Below, piece by piece: positions 1-4,943 of a stretch of 5,896 nucleotides of DNA. Numbering within the stretch: the stretch's first letter is position 1; each line of letters opens with the position of its first letter. The notes beneath the pieces are model-generated. The model did not search any database, was not told the origin of the DNA, and worked only from the letters and a program-made list of their open reading frames with translations. The stretch covers positions 33,918 through 39,813 of the forward strand of contig JAJYGL010000219.1 in the NCBI GenBank assembly GCA_021790625.1, written 5' to 3'. Origin of the DNA: Pseudomonadota bacterium (GTDB lineage Bacteria > Pseudomonadota > Gammaproteobacteria > Burkholderiales > Sulfuriferulaceae). The position numbers and the translations under genes were made by a program.

Positions 1-1
1 T

Positions 2-184
2 TTTCCGCAGGCGGCGATGGCGCGCCAGATAGCGCAGACGTTTCGTTTCGTCATTCAGGCCGCCAATCTGGGCGGCAAGCGTGGTCCGGTCAGGGTGGTG
101 GAAGTTCTGGGGTATGAAGCAGGACGGTATCAGTTTCGGGAGGTGTTTTCCCGATTGCCGCGCATGTCGGCGCAGGCGCACTAG
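2..184 (+). CDS. trbB: TrbB / VirB11-family secretion ATPase, C-terminal end only
   Basis: The frame is open from the left edge and ends at TAG (182-184), giving about 60 C-terminal residues; the catalytic core lies outside the window. The visible tail has the pattern FVIQAANLGGKRGPVRVVEV followed by LGYEAGRYQFREVF. This matches the end of TrbB/VirB11/CpaF-type hexameric ATPases, where a strand with hydrophobic-V/I-Q and a basic G-[KR]-R turn leads into an E-V-x-G-Y/M segment and a final aromatic strand. Known role of the family: a cytoplasmic ring ATPase at the base of the type IV secretion channel, energising pilus assembly and substrate passage with TrbE. Its position directly before trbC-trbD-trbE is the standard trb order and supports the call. 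Walker motifs cannot be checked here. A CpaF- or PilT-like relative would have a similar tail, but the neighbours make TrbB much more likely. Confidence 0.82.
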   Translation, partial: FPQAAMARQIAQTFRFVIQAANLGGKRGPVRVVEVLGYEAGRYQFREVFSRLPRMSAQAH

Positions 185-233
185 CAGGTGCACCAGGTAT
201 ATAAATTTGCTGTGAAACGCGAAAAATCTTGAA

Positions 234-240
234 AGAAGGG
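234..240 (+). promoter_or_regulatory. Ribosome-binding site deciding the trbC start
   Basis: The purine-rich stretch AGAAGGG sits about 8 bases before ATG 249. An in-frame GTG at 240 abuts or overlaps this stretch, leaving no spacing, so ATG 249 is the better start. An in-frame TGA at 213-215 rules out any longer N-terminus. Confidence 0.55.
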
Positions 241-248
241 TGTCGATC

Positions 249-515
249 ATGGGTACTGGCGTCAGTAGTATGCTATTTCAACCGTTTTGTTTCATATTGA
301 GAACGTTTTTTATCAGCCCGGGGATGATAGGCCTCATCGTGGCCATCACGCTGGCGGTCGGGGTGATTGCCTGGCTGACTGATTTGGGCGGGCGCGGGTT
401 TCCGGTCATGACCTTTCTGGTCATCGCCATCGGCGCTGGCATGCTGCTCGGTATCCCGCTCATCATGAGCGGCATGGGCGTTCCCTTGCCACCTGGCTGC
501 CTTCCCGGCACGTGA
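249..515 (+). CDS. trbC: TrbC / VirB2-like pilin subunit (short form)
   Basis: An 88-residue hydrophobic protein. Two membrane helices are visible, roughly residues 26-43 (IGLIVAITLAVGVIAW) and 51-74 (FPVMTFLVIAIGAGMLLGIP). They are joined by a short Gly/Arg-containing turn (TDLGGRG), the hairpin layout of VirB2/TrbC pilins. Family role: the major subunit of the conjugative pilus, inserted in the inner membrane and then extracted to build the fibre. Its place between trbB and trbD is diagnostic. Oddities: the N-terminus before helix 1 is only about 25 residues, with no clear signal peptide or AxA cleavage site, and the tail ends MGVPLPPGCLPGT. RP4 TrbC is a longer precursor that is trimmed and circularised; I cannot tell whether that happens here. 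ATG 249 was chosen over GTG 240 on ribosome-binding-site spacing. The stop lies 13 bases before trbD. The family call rests on topology and position more than on sequence motifs. Confidence 0.74.
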   Translation: MGTGVSSMLFQPFCFILRTFFISPGMIGLIVAITLAVGVIAWLTDLGGRGFPVMTFLVIAIGAGMLLGIPLIMSGMGVPLPPGCLPGT

Positions 516-528
516 TTCTGGAGGGGAA

Positions 529-852
529 ATGGCGCGCCTTGCCGTACGCAGTACCCGGGTAGCTGCGCGACTGTCGGAAACCAAAATACTGGCGGGTGGC
601 GAGTTCAAGCTCGTCGTCGCGAATGCCGCGTTCGGGTTTCTGGTCATTGCGTTGCTGCATATCTGGCAATACCTTGTCGTGGTGGTGATCCTGCACCTGT
701 TGTTGATTCTGGTAGCCAAAGCCGACCCGAAAGCACGAGAGATTTATCTCGAATACGCGAAGCAGGGCGATGGTTATACCCCTTGGCCGGAAACGCGGCG
801 CCAACTGTTCAACCGTCGTCCGCTGGGCTTTGGCCGCGACCAGGAGATATGA
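529..852 (+). CDS. trbD: TrbD / VirB3-family inner-membrane channel protein
   Basis: A 107-residue protein starting at ATG 529, just after a strong GGAGGGG ribosome-binding site (520-526). A basic N-terminus (residues 1-27) leads into a long hydrophobic stretch, about residues 28-63, which can form one long or two closely spaced helices. A conserved-looking segment ADPKAREIYLEYAKQGDGY follows at about residues 65-83. The D-P-x-x-x-E/x-Y-x-x-Y pattern after the membrane region is typical of VirB3/TrbD proteins. Family role: a small inner-membrane component that works closely with the VirB4/TrbE ATPase; in some systems the two are fused. Here they are separate, but the trbD stop (850-852) is one base from the trbE start at 854, and the trbE ribosome-binding site lies inside trbD. 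This suggests coupled translation of the two partners. Confidence 0.88.
   Translation: MARLAVRSTRVAARLSETKILAGGEFKLVVANAAFGFLVIALLHIWQYLVVVVILHLLLILVAKADPKAREIYLEYAKQGDGYTPWPETRRQLFNRRPLGFGRDQEI
842..847 (+). promoter_or_regulatory. Ribosome-binding site for trbE
   Basis: AGGAGA lies six bases before ATG 854 and inside the last codons of trbD. It fixes the trbE start at 854 instead of the in-frame ATG at 770. That upstream ATG would overlap trbD by more than 80 bases and adds 28 residues unlike the family. Confidence 0.75.
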
Positions 853-853
853 C

Positions 854-3313
854 ATGAGCGAGCCGTCCTGGCGCAGTTTTTCCGAGTTGCTACCCTGGAT
901 GTTTACCTTTGGCCAAGACGACGTGGTGGTCAACAAGGATGGCAGCCTGTCTGCGGTGTTTGAACTGAACGGCATCGATGTCGATGGCGCGGTGTCTGCC
1001 GAAGTGAGTTATTGCTTGCAGGCATTGGACAATGCTTACGAACTGTTCAAGGACAGCCCGTGTATTTTTACCTGGCTGGTGCATCGGCGGCGGGTTACCT
1101 ATTATCCGGAAGGGCGGTTTCCCGACCCCTGGTCGGCCAGAATCGACGAGGAGCGGCGAAGGCAGTTTGCTTCCGGTCGCCATTATATCAACCGGCACTA
1201 TCTGGCAGTCACACTGGTGGCGGACAAAGGTCTGGGCAACGTGTCTTCCCGCATGGCGCTTTATCTTGGGCAAGGACTGGGCGTGCTGCCCGCGTTATTG
1301 CGCACAGGTTTGTCCTATCTGCGTGGTAGTGATGCTTTTGTCTATTCGGCGCAGGAGCTGACCGCCAGAACAGACATGTTCCAGACATTGCTGACGCGTT
1401 TTGTCGAACGATTGGCGGGTATCGGGTTGTATCGGGTGACCGGTGACGCGTTGCGCGGGTTTTTGCGCCGCTGCGTCAACCCGCAGTCGTCGCAGGAAGA
1501 GTTGGTGGCCATGCCCTTTCTGGACACCCATGTGCCGGATGCCGAACTGATGGTGGAAACAGACAGGTTGCGTTTCGGTGAAAGTTGCGTGGTGACCGGC
1601 ATGTCATTGAAAGAACCGCCACGGGTGACCAGGCAGGGGCTGTTTGAGCTCATGCTGGCACTCGATGGCGAGTTGGTGTTTTCGCAGAATTTTCGTTTTG
1701 CTGCCAAGAAGGAAATCATGCAGTACCTGGTAAGCGTGCGGCAGTACAATGATTTGCTCAAATACTCACCCATGACCTGGGTGTACCTGTCGATGAACAA
1801 GAACGCCGACGCTCGTGCGAATGATGCCCGGCTGGAAGCGGCGGAGTCAGCGCATGTCGAGAGCAATCGCGTCGAAATGAACAACGCGTATTATGGCTGG
1901 TATGGCGCGCAGGTGATGGCAATCGGGCAGACAGAAGCGGAGGCAGAGCGAGTGCTGGCAGCCGTTGCCGGCGCACTGGAAGTCAATAACTTTACCACCA
2001 TCCGTGAGCGCTTACATCTGCTTTCCGCCTTTTCAGGCGGGATTCCTGGCATGGTCAGCATGCAGAAACGCTGGTTCATGCTGGAGCTGGCGTCGTTATC
2101 CGATTTGTCACCCATCCGTACGATTGACCCTGGACGTCTGGTCAACGGCTATCTTTCCGAACAGCGCGGCGTGGAGACGCCAGCACTGATATTGTTCGAT
2201 ACGGAATACAACACCCCATATTATTTCAATCTGCACGTTGGTGATCTGGGGCATGCGTTGGTGGTAGGTCCTTCGCGTTCCGGTAAATCGACCGGGATGA
2301 ATATCCTGATTGCCCAGTTCAGAAAATACCAACCGTGCCGGATTATCATTTTTGACAAAGATCGCTCTTGCCGGATTGCGACACTGATGATGGGTGGCGA
2401 GCACATTGACATTGCTGACCGGACGCGTAGCCGCTGGAACCCGTTGAGCCTGCTTGGCGATACTTCTGCGCTGGAATGGCTTGCCTCATGGATAGAGGGG
2501 ATCATTTCTTACCGGGGATACCGTTATGGCGCCGATGATGTCAAGGATGTATGGCGCGCCTTGCAGGGTTTGGCCGCGCAGGACGCCGCACACTGGACAT
2601 TGGGGCATCTGCACGCCATCCTGTCGCCGGCGCTGCAAAACGAGCTTGACGCCTGGGTCGGCAATGGCGCGTTGGCGCATTATTTCGATAACCGCGAAGA
2701 TACTTTTTCCATCTCTGATTTCAGCTGCATCGAAATGGGAGAAATTCTGCAGAAACAGCATGTTGCGCGCGCCTTTATGGACTATGCCTTTTTTCGCATC
2801 TATAAATTGTTGCGCGATAACAGCCGTGGCGTCGTGCCGACACTGATTTATATCGAGGAGTGTTGGTTCATGTTGGAAAACCCGTATTTTGAACAGAAAA
2901 TTCGTGACTGGACCAAAACCTTCGCCAAATTGGTGGCGCAACTGGTGATGGCAACCCAGTCACTGGAAGACATCGCCGAATCGCGCGTGTTTTCCAGTTT
3001 GCGTGACAATATCCAGACCCGGATTTATTTACCGAACAGCAACGCGGCTTCGCCATTGATGCTGCCCTTGTACACCGAGCAGTTTGGCCTGCACGCGGAT
3101 CAGGTGGCGCAGATTGCCAACGGAACACCCAAACAGGATTATTTCATTCAGCAGCCAGATATCTTTCGCCGCGCCATCATGCGCATCGACCCGCTCAGTC
3201 TTGCCGTGGTGCGTTCAGATTCATTGGCGCAAGCCGTGTTTCAGCGTCATTACACGTCAGGCGCTGAAAACTGGCGAGAAAACTACGTGCAGGAATTGTT
3301 GCAACCACATTGA
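854..3313 (+). CDS. trbE: TrbE / VirB4-family conjugal transfer ATPase
   Basis: An intact 819-residue protein, in the normal size range for TrbE. The N-terminal CagE/TrbE/VirB-type half includes RFGESCVVTG at about 240-249 and the SGGIPGM turn at about 394-400. The C-terminal RecA-like ATPase domain (about 450 onward) has a clear Walker A, GPSRSGKST (residues 472-480, lysine 478). A Walker B strand with two glutamates, TLIYIEECW, follows at 663-671, then the ATQS motif at 700-703 seen in VirB4 proteins. Family role: a cytoplasmic hexameric ATPase on the inner-membrane complex that drives pilin extraction and substrate transfer, contacting TrbD and TrbB. No transmembrane segment is obvious. 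The first acid of Walker B is Glu instead of the usual Asp. No frameshift or truncation is seen, so the enzyme is probably functional. The start at MSEPSW (854) follows from the AGGAGA site; trbJ follows after 17 bases. Confidence 0.95.
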   Translation: MSEPSWRSFSELLPWMFTFGQDDVVVNKDGSLSAVFELNGIDVDGAVSAEVSYCLQALDNAYELFKDSPCIFTWLVHRRRVTYYPEGRFPDPWSARIDEERRRQFASGRHYINRHYLAVTLVADKGLGNVSSRMALYLGQGLGVLPALLRTGLSYLRGSDAFVYSAQELTARTDMFQTLLTRFVERLAGIGLYRVTGDALRGFLRRCVNPQSSQEELVAMPFLDTHVPDAELMVETDRLRFGESCVVTGMSLKEPPRVTRQGLFELMLALDGELVFSQNFRFAAKKEIMQYLVSVRQYNDLLKYSPMTWVYLSMNKNADARANDARLEAAESAHVESNRVEMNNAYYGWYGAQVMAIGQTEAEAERVLAAVAGALEVNNFTTIRERLHLLSAFSGGIPGMVSMQKRWFMLELASLSDLSPIRTIDPGRLVNGYLSEQRGVETPALILFDTEYNTPYYFNLHVGDLGHALVVGPSRSGKSTGMNILIAQFRKYQPCRIIIFDKDRSCRIATLMMGGEHIDIADRTRSRWNPLSLLGDTSALEWLASWIEGIISYRGYRYGADDVKDVWRALQGLAAQDAAHWTLGHLHAILSPALQNELDAWVGNGALAHYFDNREDTFSISDFSCIEMGEILQKQHVARAFMDYAFFRIYKLLRDNSRGVVPTLIYIEECWFMLENPYFEQKIRDWTKTFAKLVAQLVMATQSLEDIAESRVFSSLRDNIQTRIYLPNSNAASPLMLPLYTEQFGLHADQVAQIANGTPKQDYFIQQPDIFRRAIMRIDPLSLAVVRSDSLAQAVFQRHYTSGAENWRENYVQELLQPH

Positions 3314-3317
3314 GCAC

Positions 3318-3323
3318 AAGGAG
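3318..3323 (+). promoter_or_regulatory. Ribosome-binding site for trbJ
   Basis: AAGGAG lies seven bases before ATG 3331. It rules out the in-frame TTG at 3310, which overlaps the trbE stop and precedes the ribosome-binding site. No comparable site lies ahead of the internal ATG 3430, so the long N-terminus before the signal helix is probably real. Confidence 0.7.
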
Positions 3324-3330
3324 ATTTCGC

Positions 3331-4221
3331 ATGGACACGAGCAGAGTACCGTCACGGCACAGCAACCCATTCGTCGCCCTGAAGGGCAGAACGCAAAAGC
3401 AGGCGCGTCGTCGGAAATGCTTGGCGCGCATGGTCGGAATAGCCGGACTGCTGAGCCTGATCTGGGCGCCGGTCAGTCGTGCCGATTATTGGGGCGATTG
3501 GCTGGCATACCTGAGTTATTTAGAGCTGGTTGCCAGTTATACGCAGCAGATCGAGACCGAGATCAATACCCAACTGGCGCAGGCGCAGAGCTATGCTTAC
3601 CAGGCACAGAATCTGCAGAATGCACCGGCGGCCGATCTGGCGCAGGTCATCGCCCCCTATCAGCAGGCCATCGGCAATTATGAGCAGTTCCTGTCGGCCG
3701 CACAGAGCCTGCAGGCGGTGATCGGCCAGAACGAGCAAATGCTGACCCAGCGTGGTGCGGAAATACAGACCTTGACCAATGGCGATGCGACCCAGTACTG
3801 GCAGATGGAGGCGCAACTGGCGCAGCAGCAGGGCGGCATTCAACAGGCGGCATTGCAGCGTGATCAGGCTTCTTTACAGGACCTTGCCAGCAAGGCGAAC
3901 GCCTTGCAGAATGCTGCGAATAATTTGCCCAGTACCGGCACCGTGGATGGTCTGGACAAACTGAATACCACGCTGACGACCGTGGCTGAGGAAGCGCTTA
4001 ATCTGAACCGTCAGATGGCTCAGGCCGATCTGGACCGCAATGCTGCAGCGACCTTGACCCAGCAATCCCTGCAAAATCAGGCGCAGGAACGCAATGCCGT
4101 ATCAGCGCAGGATGCGCTGGATGCCACGGCGGCCATCCAGCGCCTGCAGGAACAGATCAATACGCCATCCGGTTACAACCAGCAACAGATCGAACAGAAC
4201 GCGTGGAATGCCAGTCCGTGA
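3331..4221 (+). CDS. trbJ: TrbJ / VirB5-like exported conjugation protein
   Basis: A 296-residue protein with an unusually long basic N-region (about residues 1-33, including KQARRRK). A hydrophobic core (VGIAGLLSLIWAPV) and a likely Sec cleavage after SRA at residue 51 follow, leaving about 245 mature residues. The mature part begins DYWGDWLAYL and continues as a Gln/Ala-rich, probably largely helical, coiled-coil-like chain (for example QQIETEINTQLAQAQSYAYQ, about residues 66-85). This fits the TrbJ/VirB5 family, whose members are periplasmic or pilus-tip-associated subunits needed for pilus assembly or adhesion. Placement between trbE and an exclusion lipoprotein, ahead of trbL, agrees. 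The extreme C-terminus carries TPSGYNQQQIEQNAW (residues 278-292), nearly repeated at the end of the next gene's product. Low-complexity helical sequence makes the family call depend partly on context. The start was set by the AAGGAG site. Confidence 0.83.
   Translation: MDTSRVPSRHSNPFVALKGRTQKQARRRKCLARMVGIAGLLSLIWAPVSRADYWGDWLAYLSYLELVASYTQQIETEINTQLAQAQSYAYQAQNLQNAPAADLAQVIAPYQQAIGNYEQFLSAAQSLQAVIGQNEQMLTQRGAEIQTLTNGDATQYWQMEAQLAQQQGGIQQAALQRDQASLQDLASKANALQNAANNLPSTGTVDGLDKLNTTLTTVAEEALNLNRQMAQADLDRNAAATLTQQSLQNQAQERNAVSAQDALDATAAIQRLQEQINTPSGYNQQQIEQNAWNASP
4162..4206 (+). repeat. Copy 1 of a shared C-terminal tail motif (in trbJ)
   Basis: This stretch encodes TPSGYNQQQIEQNAW near the end of TrbJ. 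It aligns without gaps to 4610-4654. Counted by eye, 13 of 15 residues and 37 of 45 bases match, and five of the eight base differences are silent third-position changes. Confidence 0.9.
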
Positions 4222-4271
4222 CCTGTTCATACGGGGATATCGTCCAGTAGGTATTTATCGTGAGGCAGGAT

Positions 4272-4279
4272 AAGGAAGG
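4272..4279 (+). promoter_or_regulatory. Ribosome-binding site for the exclusion-type lipoprotein gene
   Basis: AAGGAAGG lies nine bases before ATG 4289. It follows a 67-base gap after trbJ, the longest gap wholly between two genes in the window. I see no convincing promoter or hairpin in that gap. Confidence 0.6.
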
Positions 4280-4288
4280 TAAGCATCA

Positions 4289-4669
4289 ATGAAAAATGGA
4301 AAGTTGATGGTTTTTGCGGGGTTGTGGATCGCGACAAACCTGGGCGGGTGTGACCTGTTTCACCCACAGCCAAAAGGTCCCGCTGACGGACATAGCATGG
4401 ACTGGTATGCCAAACATCTGGCGGAGGCGCACGCTGAAAACAGGTTTTGCAACACAACGTATATGGATCCCATTTTCAAACCGGACGTGACTCAGGACCA
4501 AGCCAAGGAAATGATGGCAAAAGTTCCGAACTATTGTCGCTATGCCATTTCTGCCATTGAGGCGCATGAGGCGGCGGAGTCCATCAAGGCCTTGCAGCAA
4601 GAGATGGGTACGCCGTCTAATTACAACCCGCAACAGATCGAGCAGAATGCCTGGAAAGGTCATCACTGA
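4289..4669 (+). CDS. EexN/TrbK-like entry-exclusion lipoprotein candidate
   Basis: A 126-residue protein with a short signal peptide and a lipobox, LGGC (residues 18-21), so Cys21 should be lipidated after cleavage by signal peptidase II. The next residue is Asp22, which in enterobacteria keeps lipoproteins in the inner membrane. The mature part has MDWYAKHLAEAHAENRFCN (from about residue 33) and a later PNYCRYAISAIEAHEAA. This resembles the EexN pattern of a Y-x-x-x-x-x-E segment, a Cys, and a second Cys followed by an Ala/Glu-rich helix. Family role: blocks redundant transfer into cells that already carry the element. Eex/TrbK genes typically lie between the VirB5 and VirB6 genes, in both IncN and IncP/Ti systems, exactly as here. 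Residues 108-122 (TPSNYNPQQIEQNAW) almost duplicate the TrbJ tail. The lipoprotein call is firm; the exclusion role is inferred from weak motifs and position. Confidence 0.78.
   Translation: MKNGKLMVFAGLWIATNLGGCDLFHPQPKGPADGHSMDWYAKHLAEAHAENRFCNTTYMDPIFKPDVTQDQAKEMMAKVPNYCRYAISAIEAHEAAESIKALQQEMGTPSNYNPQQIEQNAWKGHH
4610..4654 (+). repeat. Copy 2 of the shared C-terminal tail motif (in the lipoprotein gene)
   Basis: This stretch encodes TPSNYNPQQIEQNAW, followed by four more residues and the stop codon. In TrbJ the matching motif is also followed by only four residues. Position relative to the C-terminus is therefore conserved as well as sequence. Confidence 0.9.
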
Positions 4670-4929
4670 TGCTGATGGTGTTACCTTTGGCGCTCTGGTG
4701 GGCGGCGGATGAAGACCGGTTTTGCCTGTTGCGGCAATCGGTAAGTTATCGAAATCTGGATGAGGAACAAAGGCTGCATTACCACGTACCGCGCAAGCTG
4801 AGGCGTCGCCTGCGCTCCAGGCTGGCGCTGGCGCTGGTCATGGCGGCGATCGACGAGCCAGCACGATTTTTCTGGTTGATGTTGAGCGGGGTCTGGTTGT
4901 TGGTCGTTTTTTTGGGTCGGATTCGCTAA
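4669..4929 (+). CDS. Small basic membrane protein of unknown function in the trb operon
   Basis: An 86-residue protein whose start shares a base with the lipoprotein stop codon (TGATG at 4667-4671), so the two are probably translated in a coupled way. AAAGG at 4655-4659 can serve as ribosome-binding site. A short hydrophobic N-terminus (residues 1-13) is followed by a charged region with NLDEEQRLHYHVPRKLRRRL (29-48). A second, stronger hydrophobic helix lies near the end (67-83, FFWLMLSGVWLLVVFLG), closing with RIR. The strongly basic block at 42-51 should stay in the cytoplasm. I do not recognise a family. Position between the exclusion gene and trbL suggests an accessory of the inner-membrane channel or of exclusion, but this is inference. 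Good spacing on both sides and operon continuity argue that it is a real gene. It could be a highly diverged small Trb accessory protein. Confidence 0.7.
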   Translation: MLMVLPLALWWAADEDRFCLLRQSVSYRNLDEEQRLHYHVPRKLRRRLRSRLALALVMAAIDEPARFFWLMLSGVWLLVVFLGRIR

Positions 4930-4943
4930 AAGGCAGATGCGTC

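Noticed and set aside
185..248. Possible promoter in the trbB-trbC gap (AT-rich TATAAATTT, and a perfect 8-base palindrome GGTGCACC at 187-194)
   Set aside because: There is no matching -35 box at proper spacing, and an 8-base palindrome is too short to call an operator.
770..853. Upstream in-frame ATG that would add 28 residues to TrbE
   Set aside because: It lies deep in trbD, has no good ribosome-binding site and encodes residues unlike the TrbE family. ATG 854 has AGGAGA at good spacing.
463..975. A 170-codon open frame on the minus strand, and other minus-strand frames such as 273-719, 1342-1884 and 2486-2941
   Set aside because: All lie opposite well-supported + strand genes and show no family features or ribosome-binding context.
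529..2564. The exact 14-base string ATGGCGCGCCTTGC occurs at 529 and near 2551
   Set aside because: Both copies lie in coding sequence, in unrelated protein contexts, and the surrounding bases do not match. This is probably chance use of common GC-rich codons.
3406..3429. Twin-arginine (Tat) export motif in TrbJ, from the ARRRKCLAR stretch
   Set aside because: The residues after the arginine pair do not fit the S/T-R-R-x-F-L-K pattern, and VirB5-type proteins use the Sec route.
3084..3683. A 199-codon open frame across the trbE/trbJ junction
   Set aside because: It overlaps the conserved end of trbE and the start of trbJ in another frame. Its composition is that of a shadow frame, rich in Arg, Ser and Cys, with no recognisable domain.
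4222..4288. Possible separate promoter or terminator in the trbJ-lipoprotein gap
   Set aside because: The best pairing (TTCATA near 4226 and TATTTA near 4252) has a spacer of about 20 bases, and no GC-rich hairpin with a T-run is present.
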